64,000 bases of DNA from Cunninghamia lanceolata (GCA_027924645.1 BSBN01000494.1:1436001-1500000); one strand, 5' to 3'. Positions 36,529 to 48,956 are shown, numbered from the stretch's first letter. Notes: generated by a model from the sequence alone, not told the origin. A program made the numbers and translations.

Positions 36529-38617
36529 CAGGTTAGAAGGGGAGGTTTCTAATAGGTGTTTGTTACCCAGGCAGTCACAAATGATGAAGTTTCACTCTGA
36601 ATCATTAGCTATGTGGAATCAGTAAGCTAGTAAAGATCAGTTGTGTCTTAGACAATATAGATAAAAGTGCCAATTTAAAAACTTTCCATATTTTAACCTT
36701 TTGGATCATAGCACTGTGCTATAATACCAAATCTTTTAAAGCTTATGAGCAGGGACACCAATTGAACCCCATTGAATTGCACCATGAGAAAAGATTATTA
36801 TTTCTTTATCCCTTAGAATATGGTTGTATAGGTTTGCCGTTACACCAAAACCTGCAAGTATTAGTGAATTTCCAAACCCACATCTTCACCTAAACCCAGA
36901 GTGGTGGTTAGTCCAACAGGTTTAGTGCTAAGCTAATTGCTAGAGCACTTACTGTTAATGTGTCTTGAAGGATATGACACATGCATTGGCTTTGGATGAA
37001 TCCTTGATCCCAGAATAGTATCGCAAATGTGGCTGAGTCCTTAGCTAATATGGAACACTGTGCTCTGATAACTATACTAAAAGAAATATTGTTGTTTCAT
37101 TTACAAAAGGTAAATGGAAAGAAATTCCACTTCAAAAATTTCATTAAAAAACATATATCATTAGAAAATTGCAATAAACAAAAGTGGTTAGCATCAAGAA
37201 ACAAGTAAAATCAAGTGTTTGAAGCATCAAACTATAAAAGGTTCCACCTAAGGACATTCTAATTGGGTTGCCCCTTTCACCAAGTCAAATCTCCATGGGT
37301 GACCCATGATCTCCCCTAGGGGTGTCCCATGATCCTTAGAGGCAACCAACCCTGTCACAAGAGGTGACCCTACCCCATGCCTTGGGAGGGTAAGATCACC
37401 TTAGAAACTATCAGAAATGACCAAATTTTGATGAATGAAAAGTTGCAAAATGGCTATAACTAGAAAACTAAAACAATGCAACAACAAAAATAGAAAATGA
37501 CGCATTCATTTGACCAAAATCAACAAGATAAAACTAGGGTTACAAAAAGGTTTTTTCTCGATCTACATACCTCATACTCAGTCGAAGGAAAGTTAGTCGC
37601 CATCCTCTTGATACCCTTGTCATAGGCTTTCTGTCAACTACTTCTGTGTGTAATTCCGTCATTGTTTAACCTCATTTCTTTTATTTCTCCCTCTTTCCTC
37701 TTCTCTTAGTTTAGTTTCATTTAGATGAATTTAGGAGTAACTTGGCATTTGTAGGTGACTCTTGCACCCTTGTTTTGCATGCTTTCATTCTTGCAGGTCC
37801 TCATGGGAAAGCAAGGTGACTCATGTATACTTATGACTCACAGATCAATGGTATGTTAACTTGTTTCAATTTTAGTACTCATTTTAAACATTTCAAAATG
37901 TCAAACTAATGCTTATTATTGCAGTTACAATCGTAGGAAATTGACAATAGGTAAGGCCTAGTTCGAGAACAACAAGGGGGAAAATATGTAAGAACTAAAA
38001 AAGTGCATGGGCCTACATGGTAATCCAATGATGAGTTGTAATCCTAAACATGTACTTGTAAGTGTGTAAATATGACCTCTCAGCAAGTGTTCCTCTTATT
38101 GACATGTGGATTGAGTTTCTTCATCATGTTTGTGTTTCCCTAGTCCCCTAGCTAACCCTCCTAGGTCCTACTTCTGCATTCTTCACACCTTATTGATAAT
38201 TCACTTTTTGTTGCTTTCTAGATTTATTGATTTAACCTTCTAGTGTCGTAAGTTAGGAAATACACTTTGGAACCTAGGCTCCTTTCATCCATTTCAGCAC
38301 TTTAAAGTCCTCAAATAGGTCTCCCCAGTCATCCCCCATCATCATTTTTGTCACCCTTTTTTCCTCTCCTAGTCGCCCCCTGTTATTTCCTAATCTCCTT
38401 GGGTGACCCATGATCCCCAGGGGTGACCACCCCTCATGAAAGAGGTGACCCTCTCTCCTCTTGACTTATAGTTAGCTTCTAAGCTTTAGTGCAATCCTTA
38501 ACCTCGTTTGCTCATTTCTAGCCTCCAGAATCACTTGCAAGACCTTGATTTTGTGCGTCACCCCTATCACTTCCTGGTCTCTTTGGGTGACCCATGATCC
38601 CCAGGGGTGACCACACC
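36529..38617. other. No gene; recurring GGGTGACCCATGATC motif
   Basis: Mostly unassigned. The motif GGGTGACCCATGATC, usually followed by CCCAGGGGTGACCAC, occurs near 37296, 38401 and 38586, with further partial GGTGACCCT copies near 37360 and 38443. The last two full copies are about 185 bp apart. This looks like a dispersed short repeat, and it was the target of the solo LTR at 38618. Confidence 0.6.
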
Positions 38618-39187
38618 TGTTAGGAATTGCATGTAGAAGATATCAATTAAATGCAAATAAAGATTAAATAGAGGAATGAAAAATACACAGAAATAATAAT
38701 AGTGAGAGATAATTTTTAATGTGGTTCACCCAAACTCGGGCTACATCCACCAACAGAGAGTCCCATATTATTATCTAGTAAATCAAACCGGTTACAACCA
38801 GTAATCCTTGCAACTTAATACCACTGCAAATGCTACAATACAATATCAATAGAAACCCTAACCTTGAGTCATTTTTATCAAGACTTATGTTGGTTACAAA
38901 ATAGGGTTTTTTTATGTTAGCTAATAGAAAAAATAACTCCTGATGCCTTTCTAAAATAATAAAAGTCATTTGAGGTTTCAGAGGCACTGCCTCTCAACCC
39001 CACCTTGTATTGTGACAGGGAGTGCGCCAAGGGCGCTGCCCCTAGACCTTGCAAGGGGCGCTGCCCCTTGACCCTATCTTGGGGGTGTTTCCCCCAAACC
39101 CCCATTAAATAAGTTGGGGGGAAACCACACTGATAAAAGTGGGAAAAATTTTAACCTCCGAGTCTAATTAGGTTCCATATAACAATA
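38618..39187. mobile_element. Solo LTR, copia-like, about 570 bp
   Basis: It starts TGTTAGGAATTGC, contains GTGGTTCACCCAAACTCGGG (typical of some plant copia LTRs) and a GC-rich GGCGCTGCCCC run, and ends near CATATAACAATA. The flanks carry ACACC on both sides (38613-38617 and 39188-39192). The unoccupied paralogue at 38418-38450 (GGTGACCACCCCTCATGAAAG) aligns continuously across the insertion, confirming the boundaries. The right terminus lacks the usual CA. No internal region is present. Confidence 0.72.
38995..39120. repeat. GC-rich GGCGCTGCCCC repeats within the solo LTR
   Basis: Short repeated GGGCGCTGCCCC-type text, in contrast to the AT-rich surroundings. The minus-strand ORF at 38917-39105 is a by-product of this repeat. 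Confidence 0.6.
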
Positions 39188-39192
39188 ACACC

Positions 39193-39504
39193 TATCAAAA
39201 GGGGCAACCCTGTCATGTTTTGAACACAAATTCCTCTTCAGGCCCAAAATAGCTCCATTTTGACTCTAGTATGCATGCTAGTTCGATCCTAACTGAGCCT
39301 ATCCTATTTTTAACCCATTCTTCTATTCTAATCCACCATAATTATCTCTCATTGATCTATTCTTGTCATACCTTCCTCTAATTCTAACTCTCATTCCTCC
39401 ATGAGTAATAAGCAATCAATTGAGTTTACTCCCTAATCAACCATATTAACTCTTAAATCAAATTGAGTTAGCTTGCCAATCAATCCCACCTCTTATGAGC
39501 TCTT
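39193..39504. other. Unassigned, no gene seen
   Basis: Continues the host sequence after the solo LTR's TSD. Pyrimidine-rich on the plus strand with no coding signal. Confidence 0.5.
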
Positions 39505-39779
39505 CAACACTATAAGTTATAAGAATTTATGAATGAATAAGTGAATGCTAGCATCGAAACTGAGTAATAGATTATGAAAAAGAAGTTGTATATATAGGTA
39601 AAGAGGTTGAGTCAACTTCAACACTCCACTTAACAAATGTCAAAAGTATGTTGACAAGTGTCTTTGGAGAGTTGTGTCGAACTCTCCAAGTCAACACACA
39701 ACCCACTTAAGTAGGCTTACGACACGTGTATTTTACCCATGTGAGGTAAAATAGCACATAGGTAAAATATACACTAACA
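39505..39779 (-). repeat. 3' LTR of element B
   Basis: Ends ATATACACTAACA on the plus strand, the same as the middle LTR, and shares GATTATGAA and ATATAGG(T) near its start. The outer (left) boundary is approximate because the first 50 bp are diverged. Confidence 0.65.
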
Positions 39780-39989
39780 CCCCTCTTAAGCATAGCTTAG
39801 GTGGATACAATAAAGATGGGTCTTGGCTATTAGGCCTGGTAAGGTACTCATGTACAAAGTAATCTCTTGTGAAGAGGACAAAGGTAGAAAACCCTGTAGG
39901 AAAAAACTATCCTCCAAAAGAGAGAAAAGATGCATGAAAATTATACAAATGAAGAAGTAATACTTCTTTTACTAAGTACAATATATGTT

Positions 39990-40980
39990 TCCCCCAATAA
40001 GAGAGAAAATGATAGAAGGTCAAAGAGACCCCCCATAATACATGCCTTGTTGCAGTGAGGCTGGGTAGTCAACAAAGGATGCAGATGTAGATCCAAGAAT
40101 GCTAAACAATGTTCCTTCCCTTGGGAAGAAATAAAACCAAATGAAGATGCATGATATATTTCCATGTGGGAAGAAGTATGTATGATCCTGAATCATGCTA
40201 AAGGTGATCTAAGGATGATGATGCCCATTGTGATGTCTTTGAAGAATGCTCAGGTGTCCCCATGTCGATGCCAAAGGATGCCATAATCAAATCAGGTGCA
40301 TGCCTAATAGATGAAGATGATGACAATCCAAACCCATGTGTAGACAAATGTAGAGCATGAATATCTAAAGAGGATAATGGAGATGCAACTTCATCAAAAC
40401 TATCATCGAAGAGAAGACTGATGTCCTCAATGTGTGCTTCCATGTCAATAATGCAAGAATCTACAAACAGACAAGAGATGTCCGATAGAAATCTGTCCCA
40501 ATTAGCAGTGCTAGGAATATTGATATCCTATTGCAAAGAAGTGTTGGAAGCTTTCAAAGAAGCGACTCTAAAATCCAATGAAGCAACAGGAGTGATGACT
40601 TCTTCTATGTCAACAAGACATTCTGTTTTTGTATCATGATTAGGGATGTGTGTTGTGATCATAGCAGGATCCTGCGGGAAGGGAGAAATGCTTGAGTCTC
40701 CATGTGTTTCCCAAATTTTGATCCATAATGCATGTGGACATTTAATATCTATGATGGCATATAAAGCGACATCTGGTATATGTAAGCTAATTAATCCATA
40801 AATAGGATCATGATTATTGAACCACTTATCCTTCTGAGATTGTTTACCTGGTTTAGGGATAAGTCCATATAGATATGACATGAGATTATGATACCTAATG
40901 TGTTTCAAGATGCCATCACACTAGGACTTATAATTACCCTTGTTTAGGTTGATTATAGAAGAGTGAGTTTCATATCCCAT
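39990..40980 (-). pseudogene. Element B gag-like ORF (UBN2 type)
   Basis: Starts at an ATG at 40980 (MGYETHSS). One frame runs 260 codons to 40198 with two nonsense codons: a TAG where copia gags have Trp (NLNKGNYKS-stop), and a TAG near 40528. The first half resembles a Ty1/copia UBN2-type gag, including DKWFNNHDPIYGLISLHI and HALWIKIWETHGD. The second half (ANWDRFLSDISCLFVD, DEVASPLSS) is conserved with elements A and C but unknown to me. Past 40198 the frame continues with more stops toward the polypurine tract (FLPKGRNIV near 40110). No polymerase domain follows. Confidence 0.72.
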
Positions 40981-41032
40981 GATTTTAGAACAAGTTAATT
41001 CCTTTAGACAAAATAATTTCAACACATTAGGC

Positions 41033-42540
41033 ACCCCCCTTGATTAGGTTACCCCCTAGTTTTGGAACTTTATAACTTAGTGCATTTTACAATGCAAGTA
41101 GGTCCAATAGATGGGAAATGTGAAAACATTAACTTTTGTAAAAAAACAATGCTTAATTTTGAGCTACCGATCAAAAGTTATGACCCAAACAAGTTTCTCA
41201 TAAATGGCCTAATTTAATACATGTGCACTAGAATAAAATAAAATACCTATAACCCTACTTGAACCTAGCCTTCCAACTACTCATTTGAATCATCAAGGAA
41301 TGAAGATTACAAAAGTTTTGATTGTGAGGGGGTATTGGACTCCTACCAACTCGTGCCTCACCCTTTGTCTTTGTTTCGCGAAGATACAAGAGTTTATTTA
41401 AAACTAGTAATTTCTTCAAGGAAATTTGTTCCAATTTAAAAATGCCCCCCCCCCCCGTTATTTTGTATTTTTATATTGCTTAGTGTTAGAGAAAAAAATG
41501 CCTAAATTTAACACTAAAACACAATTTTAGATGTTTTGCAAAAATAAGAAAAACAAAATATTTAGAGGCCTAAAATTAGGGCTAAGGGCCAAATTAGGGT
41601 AGAAAAGCCCAAAAAAATAGTGGCGGCCAGTTTTGGCAATGATAGCTAATTTTGAGGGGCATTCACCAAAGATTGAGTGCAGATCACAACGTCTAGAGAA
41701 TGGTGTGCATGCCTATGTGACCACAAAGTAGATCACGACCACTAAATCTATGGCGGATGCATGCGCCTTCCTTCTCGATGGCCAGGTATTCCTTAGCAAC
41801 AAGGGCCTTGAAATGGAATGCTTATGAAGAATGATAGTTACCAAATAGGCACTACTTTGGTTATTGCTAGACAAGGTCAACTCAGGCCAATCCTACCAAG
41901 ATATGGACGACCTGCAAGCCACACAAACAACCTGCAACCTAGAAAAAAAAACCACAATAAAACACATGAATATGGGGACCTTTTGCACTTTCTTCTTTGC
42001 ACAAACAAAGCACAAATAAATCACCCAAAAAGTCCACGATTTTGGTGTCAAACATGCTTGATTTTTAGGTCATTTGACCAAGGTTTGGGGCTTCCCCTGC
42101 TTATGGCGTCTAAATCTAGTGTCAAAATCTGATGAGGCCACCTATGGAATGCCTATGGAATGCAACTTTTGATGAGGCCACTGTGGAATGTGTGTGGGGA
42201 ATGAATTAGCTGAATATGCAAGTCTCTATTAGCATAGATGAGGCTGCAACTCTCTACAAATGAGGCCGAATTCAGGCTGAATTTGTCAAAATCCAAATAG
42301 CCTTGCCTCTAGGTGAAGGGCAATGGTAGGCAGGATACCCTACCTCCTTCCTCAACTCATTTGTCGCCTAGTATGGGGCATTCCAAGATATGGCCACAGA
42401 TCTACAACTTCTTCACTCTCTCTTCAACAAACACAGCTATACAAGAAAAAGCTTTTCACCTCCAAATCAAACTAGCAAAACAACGTGCCTACACACATAA
42501 ATCAAATGTTTTGCCTTAGAAAATAGGCAACAAACAAACT
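41033..42540. other. Element B 5' untranslated leader
   Basis: Non-coding interior between gag start and PBS. It contains poly-C runs (41033-41039, 41449-41456) and text conserved with element C at 44095-45580. No ORF in it matches a protein family. Confidence 0.6.
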
Positions 42541-42544
42541 CAAA

Positions 42545-42560
42545 CTCTGCTCTGATACCA
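42545..42560 (-). promoter_or_regulatory. Primer-binding site of element B (iMet type)
   Basis: The minus strand reads TGGTATCAGAGCAGAG directly after the LTR: a perfect 12-base match to the usual plant initiator-Met PBS. Confidence 0.85.
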
Positions 42561-42561
42561 T

Positions 42562-42839
42562 TTTAGAACATAGAATCTACTAAGCCAAATCTGATCACAA
42601 AATCAAAGTTTTTGATTATGAACAAGAAGGTGTACATATAGGTTAGAGAGGTTGAGTTGACATAGGAGTTGACTTCAACACTCAACCATATGTGTCAAGT
42701 TAGCTCCACAAAACTTACTAGAGGTGGCGAGTTGACTCAATCAAACTATGACTCCTAAGTAGACACCTAAGAAGGCTTAATGCCACGTGTATTTACCCAT
42801 ATGCATGGAAAATGCATGAGGTAAATATATACACTAACA
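42562..42839 (-). repeat. LTR shared by elements B and C
   Basis: On its left edge is the PBS of element B; on its right edge is the polypurine tract (plus ACCCCC) of element C. It therefore acts as 5' LTR for B and 3' LTR for C, giving LTR-interior-LTR-interior-LTR. Confidence 0.82.
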
Positions 42840-43059
42840 ACCCCCTTAAGCATAGCTTAGGTGGGTACAAGAAGAGATGGGTCTTGACTACTAGGCCTAG
42901 TTAGGTACCCATGTACAAAGTAATCTCTCATGAAGTGGAGAAAGGCAGAAAACCCTGTGGGAAAAAACTACCCTCCAAAAGAGAGAAAAGATGCATGAAA
43001 ATTATACAAATAAAGAAGTACTACTTCTTTCACTAAGTACAATTGATATATGAGTCCCC

Positions 43060-44043
43060 CAATAAGAGAGAAAATGATAGAAGGTCTATGAGATCCCCCA
43101 TAACACATGTCCTACTACAGTGAGGCTGTATAGTCGACAAAGGATGCAAATGTAGATCCAAGAATGTCGAACAATGTTCCTTCCCTTGGGAAGAAATGAA
43201 ACCAACTGATGATGCAAGATATATTCCCATGCTGGAAGATGTATGTATGATCCCGAATCATGTTGAAGCTGATCCAAGGATGATAATGCCCATTGTAATG
43301 TCTTCGAAGAATGCTTATGTGTCCTCATATCGATGCCAAAGGATGCCATAATCAAATCAGGTTCATGCCTAATAGATGAAGATGATGACAATCTAGAACC
43401 ATGTGTAGATGGATGTAGAGCATGAATTTTCAAAGAGGATAATGGAGATGCAGCTTCATCAAAACTATCATCGAAGAGAAGAATGATGTCCTCAATGTGT
43501 GCTTCCATGTCAACAATGCAGGACTCTACAAATAGACAAGGGATGTCAAGTAGAAATCTATCCCAATTAGCAATGCTAGAAAGAATGATATCCTCTTGAA
43601 AGGAAGAGATGGAAGCTTTCGAAGAAGCGACTCTAAAATCTGATGAAGAAATAGGAGGAGTGATGAATTCTTCTATGTAAATTGGACATTTTGTTTATGT
43701 ATCATCATTAGGGATGTGTTTTGTGATCATAGCACGATCATGTGGGATGGGAGAGATGCTTGAGTCTCCATGTATTTCACAAAATTTGATCCATAATGCA
43801 TGTGGGCATTCAATATCCATGATGGCATATAAAGTGGCATCTGATAAATGTAAGCTAGTTAATCCACAAATATGATCACGATTATTGAACCACTTATCCT
43901 TCTGAGATGTTTTACCTAGTTTAGGGATAAGTCCATACAGGTATTGCAAGAGATTATGATACCTGAGGTGTTTCAGGATGCCACTAGGACTTATAATTAC
44001 CCTTGTTTAGGTTGATTACAGAAGAGTGAGTTTCATATCCCAT
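43060..44043 (-). pseudogene. Element C gag-like ORF (UBN2 type)
   Basis: Parallel to the element B gag. It has the same MGYETHSS start at 44043 and the same TAG at the Trp position. A small deletion then shifts the frame near 43985. The UBN2-like part (DKWFNNRDHICGLTSLHL, HALWIKFCEIHGD) is at 43949-43695, and the conserved second half (DEAASPLSS, FLPKGRNIVRHSWI) is at 43508-43086, open for 140 codons. The second half is better preserved here than in element B. Confidence 0.7.
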
Positions 44044-44309
44044 GATTTTAGAACAAGTTAATTCTTTTAGACAAAAGAATTTCAACACATTAGGCAACCC
44101 CCTTGATTAGGTGACCCCACCAGTTTTAGCACTTTATAACTTAGTGCATTTTACAATGCGAGCAGATATAATAGATGGAAAATGTGAAAACATTAGTTCT
44201 TTTGCAAAAAATGGTTCCCATTTTTGAGCTACCAACCAAAAGTTATGACACAAACAAGTTTCCTATAAATGGCCTAATTTAATACATGTGCACTAGAAAT
44301 TAGAAAAGA

Positions 44310-44920
44310 AATGCCTATAACCTCGAGTGAACCTAGCCTTCCAACTACTTGTTGGAATCGGCATGGAATAGAGATTACAAAGGTTTTGATTGTAAGGGGG
44401 TATTGGCCTCCTGCCAACCTGGGCCTCACCCTTCGTCTTCATCTAGCGAAGATACAAGAGTTTATTAAAAACTAGTAATTTCTTCAAGGAAATTTGCCCC
44501 AATTTAAAAATGCCCCTGCTTATTTTGTATTTTTATATTGCTTTGTGTTAGAGATAAAAAAAATTGCCTAAATTTAATACTAAAACACAATTTTAAATAG
44601 TTTACAATAATTAAAAAAAACAAAATATTTAGAGGCCCAAAATTAGGGCTAAGTGCCATATTAGGGCAGAAAAGCCCTAAAAAAATAATGGCATCCAATT
44701 TTGGCAATGGCGGCTAGTTTTGAGGGGCATTCACTACAGATTGAGTGCATGTCACAACCTCTAGAGAATGGAATGTAGGTCTATGTGACTGCAAAGCAAA
44801 CATGACCACTGAATCAATGGCGGATGCCTGCACCTTCCTTCCCGATGGCCAAGTATTCCTCAGCAACAGGGGCCTTGAAATGGAATGCTTTTGAAGAATG
44901 GCGGTCACCAAATAGGGGCT
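44310..44920. repeat. Left arm of a 0.6-kb inverted repeat
   Basis: Part of the element C leader. Its reverse complement forms 45644-46249, with about 723 bp between the arms. Transcripts crossing both arms could form a long hairpin. Confidence 0.88.
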
Positions 44921-45643
44921 ACTCTGGTTATTGCCAGACAGGGCCGGCTCGGGCCAATCCTATAGAGATATGGATGGCCTGCAAGCCACACAAACGACCT
45001 ACAACCTGGAAAAAAAACCATGCTAGAACACATGAATATGGGCACCTTTTGCGCCTTCTTCTCTGCACAAACAAAGCATAAATAAATCACCCAAAAAGTC
45101 CATGATTTTGGTGTCAAATAGGCTTGATTTTTAGGTCATTTGACCAAGGTTTGGGTCCTCCCCTACTTATAGCATCCAAATCTAGCGTCAAAATCTAATG
45201 AGGCCACCTATGGAATGCCTGTGGAATGCACCTGTTGATGAGGCTATTGTGCAATGCGTGTGGGGAATGAATTGGATGAATATGCAAGTCTCTATTAGCA
45301 GAGATGAGGCCGTATTTAGGCTGAACTGACCGAAATCCAAACAACCGTGCATCTGGGTGAAGGGCGATGGTAGGCTGAATGCCTTTCCTCCTTCCTCAAC
45401 TCATCCGTTACCTGGTATGGGGCATTCCAAGATATGGTCGTGGCTCCACAACTTCTTCACTTGCTCTTGAATAAACACAGCTGCAACATTTCCACCTCCA
45501 AATTGAACTAGCAGACTAACGTGCCTGCACACATCAATCATGTGTTTTGCCTCAAAAAGGAGCCAACAAACAAACTCAAACCTTTCTCTAATACCATATA
45601 AGAATTAGGATCTACTAAGCATTAAACCAACATCAAATTCCAT

Positions 45644-46249
45644 AGCCCCTGTTTGGTGACTGCCATTCTTCAGAAGCATTCCATTTTAATGCCCTTGTTG
45701 CTGAGGAATACCTAGCCATTGGGAAGGAAGGTGCAGACATCTGCCATAGATTTAGTGGTCGTGATCTGCTTTGTGGTCACATAGACTTGCATGCCATTCT
45801 CTAGACCTTATGACCTGCACTCAATCTCCGGTGAACGCCCCTCAAAACTGGCCACCATTGCCAAAACTGGCTGCCACTATTTTTTTGGGCTTTTCTACCC
45901 TAGCCTGGCCCTTAGCCCTAATTTTGGGCCTCTAAATATTTTATTTTTTATTTTTGCAAAACATTTAAAATTGTATTTTAGTGTTAAATTTAGGCAATTT
46001 TTTTCCTCTAACACTAAGCAATATAAAAATACAAAATAAGGGGGGGCATTTTTAAATTGGCACAAATTTCCTTGAAGAAATTATTGGTTTTTAATAAACT
46101 CTTGTATCTTCACTAGACGAAAACGAAGGGTGAGGCCCAGGTTGGCAAGAGACCAATGCCTCTTCACAATCAAAACCTTTGTAATCTTCATTCCTTATCG
46201 ATTCCAACAAGTAGTTGGAAGGCTAGGTTCACTCAAGGTTATAGGCATT
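45644..46249. repeat. Right arm of the inverted repeat
   Basis: Reverse complement of 44310-44920, from AGCCCCTGTTTGGTGAC to ATAGGCATT. The edges lie about 25 bp beyond the truncated right LTR of element C and at the start of the leader. Confidence 0.88.
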
Positions 46250-47606
46250 GAAATGTGTTCTTCCATGTCAAGGTTATAGGTTCACTCAGGGTTATACCCC
46301 CTCCCTCAAGCAATAAGAGAGGCAAATTCATCATTGCAGCCATTCATTAGCTTTGTTTTCACTCTCCACTTAGCATTCTTATGCTCTTCGTAGGATGTAG
46401 GTGTCTTTTGCTTGTAGTATTGTTGCCAATGTCTTCAAAGGCTTCATTTAGTGTTGTTGCACTCATAAATTTCCAAGCCCAAGTGCGTCATAGCTTGCAA
46501 AAGCTCATTTCAATCGTAGCTTTCAGAGCCAATTCCCAATTTCAATCAATTACCCATCCATCCTTGTTTCCAAGAGGAGTTCCCTGCTACTGCAAAGGAG
46601 AGGAACAGTTACCACACAAAAAGATTTTTGAGGATACACCAAGCTCATGCACCCAAGGATACAGGATCTGTATGCTTTCATAGTAATTAAATCACAATTT
46701 GCCCTTGGAAAAAGTAATCTTGTTGTTGCAATTTCCTTGATAGGATTCATTTCAAGTTGATTAGATTAGCATTGTTAAATTAGTTTATATTACAATTCAT
46801 AGACTAATTTCATTCTAAGTACTTTCAAATTCATAGTTTAGATCTAAAATCATTTTGGAAAAACATAAAAACATAGTTTAAATTGTATCAAGTAATTTCA
46901 TATTAAAGTGCATTCATATTGTTATTCAATTTCAAAAAAAGAATCAAAATTGCTTTGCATCCATACTAGATTGCATTCATATCAAAAACACAAAAATACA
47001 AAAACATTAGAAAATAGAAAATTTAAACTCTCAATTCAATCACGAGGTACAATTCATTCAAACATTCCAACCCTCGATTTCATCACAAGGTACAACTCAC
47101 AATTCAACATAAAAAACAAACATTTGATTTACATCAAATTCAACTCACGTCAAACAAAAGGTCAACTCTAGTCAACTCTCTCTTATCAAAGCATTTGAAT
47201 GTGTCCAAGAATTAGAGGTGAGTAGATTAGGGCTATCCTTGAGGAGATAGATGAAATACATCCTAGACTACAACAAACACAACAAACGATTGAAGAGCAA
47301 GAACACGCTCTCAAGGTAATTCAACAAAGAGATCAAATACAGCAATGCATTCAAGACATTGAGAATAGGTTACAATGCACTATGATCATCAACAATCAAA
47401 ATCAACATCCGTCCAGGCATTGGAACCAAAGGAACCCGAATAGTAGATTGACAACTAGTGACCCTTCGAGTCATATTATTATCTCAACCACAACAACCAC
47501 ATAAAGGGCTCGACACATTGCAATCCACAATAGGCCCCAGGACCAACTGATCACTCTCCACGATGTTCTACTCCCACAAGAATAGAACCACCCACAGGTC
47601 TCACCT
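46250..47606. other. Unassigned; Gln-rich open stretch at 47229-47503
   Basis: No family recognised. At 47229-47503 the plus strand is open for about 90 codons with heptad-like Gln/Glu-rich text (RLQQTQQTIEEQEHALKVIQ) and then RHWNQRNPNSR, preceded by TAG and lacking an early ATG. It may be a gag coiled-coil remnant. The LTR element at 47607 interrupts the sequence after it. Confidence 0.4.
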
Positions 47607-48953
47607 TGGTGCAGGAGCACCTTGGCTTTGATTAAATTGTAATGTTACAACATTGTAATAATGTTATTTTGAGTCATTATTATGTGTCTTGGAGACTAGG
47701 AGTCTTAAATGTGCAAAATATTGCAAGAATGTACAAGTTGCCAATGTAAAATTAGAAAAAACAGTCAAGTTACAAAAAAAGATAGTTTTGGGATGGAAGA
47801 TGAAGGGTCAGTTTAGTCTTAGGCATTGGTAAGTGGTTTGGAATTAGTTAGAAGATGAAGAGTCTAGTATGAAATGCCTTTAAAAGGCCTTATGTATGTT
47901 TGTAGAAGTGGAGGTGATTGAATGTGTGAATGGAAATAACAAAAAGCACTGTTTTTATACATTTTCTTCAGAAAAATGCTGTCTTCTTGCATTGTACGGC
48001 TCTGTACGGACTGGAGTTCATTTCAAACTAATTTTGCACGAAAGGCTTATCAATCACCTTCCCTTTTCTTTTGGTTGCATGCATTTTTGTTTCGTTTTGC
48101 ACAAGATATTGCATTTTTTGTATTGACAGTCCAAACCCTGCCTTAGGATAAGCAGTGGCTAGTAAAAACTGTATTTCTCTTGTTATATCCTTTGACAATG
48201 GCTAATCCTTGGTGGAAAGGGAGTGTAGCAGTAGGTGCTTTCATATTCTAAGGGTCTCTGACCTAAGATCTAAGTTTGATGTGAAGAAAATCAAGTTTTG
48301 TGAATGTTTCTCTGTGTTAACAGTCCTGAAAATAGAGTTTAGAAATAGTTGAGAGGTTTAGACCTAAGGTATGGTAAAATATTGATGGGAATGGACTTTT
48401 CATGGATCAATGAGCATGTGCAGACCTAGTATGAAGTGTTCCAAGCACATGCAAGGTGAGAGGATTCTTGGAGTGCCTACTTTGAATAAGACCCTATGCA
48501 TGCAAAGCCAATTAGGCCTAAACTGGAATGAGACGGTCATGTTTTGAGCAGTCCTTTTCAAAACAACTTATAGTGGTTTCTTGATATGTTTTAGAACAAC
48601 TTAATGGGTATTCAAGACACCCATCACAATCTTGAGGAAGGTTCTAGGTCAAAAATTATGAGGGACTGTCTTACTAAACAGGGCTACTAGCTTTTGGGGC
48701 AGTCAATGAAGGATTGGTAATGAGATGAAGGGATAGTCCTTGGTAATTGTTTGTTTTGGTTGAGATAGGGTTCCTAAATTATGGAAAGAAAGACAACTAA
48801 GGTATTGTTGAGTCAAAGTTGTGAGGAACTCAGTTTTGTGCCATTAACTCATGAAGGTTTCTTGTGAAGACTTCTAAGGTTGTGGGATTGAAACCCTCTG
48901 TTTTGGAATATGACAGTAAGGAGTTGAGTTGTGTTCTTTTATCCTCTGCATCA
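47607..48953 (+). repeat. 5' LTR, 1347 bp
   Basis: Differs from the 3' LTR by scattered substitutions and one 19-bp difference near 48338: the stretch between two TTTAG repeats is absent in the 3' copy. Confidence 0.92.
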
Positions 48954-48956
48954 AAT

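Larger units (their letters stand above)
39505..42839 (-). mobile_element. Element B: gag-only LTR retrotransposon
   Basis: The left LTR (about 39505-39779) and the shared middle LTR (42562-42839) both end CACTAACA and match, with much divergence. On the minus strand the PBS TGGTATCAGAGCAGAG (42545-42560) follows the middle LTR, and a G-rich polypurine tract precedes the left LTR, giving minus orientation. The interior carries a gag-like frame and no protease, RT or integrase. The interior text near the left LTR (GGGTCTTG...GTACTCATGTACAAA) matches elements A and C. Confidence 0.82.
42562..45622 (-). mobile_element. Element C: second gag-only element sharing an LTR with B
   Basis: The interior 42840-45586 parallels element B's interior throughout: polypurine tract, gag frame, poly-C region and leader. 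The PBS at 45587-45597 (minus TGGTATTAGAG) has one transition from consensus. The right LTR is only about 25 bp (AGAATTAGGATCTACTAAGC) before the sequence changes to an inverted copy of the interior. Confidence 0.8.

Noticed and set aside
38917..39105. Gly/Pro-rich minus-strand ORF
   Set aside because: Produced by the GC-rich short repeat in the solo LTR.
40421..40639. Plus-strand ORF of 72 codons
   Set aside because: Antisense to the element B gag-like frame, which is supported by three related copies.
46381..46683. 100-codon ORF starting with a signal-peptide-like hydrophobic stretch
   Set aside because: No family, no splice context and no conservation seen in the window; a hydrophobic start alone is weak in AT/T-rich DNA.
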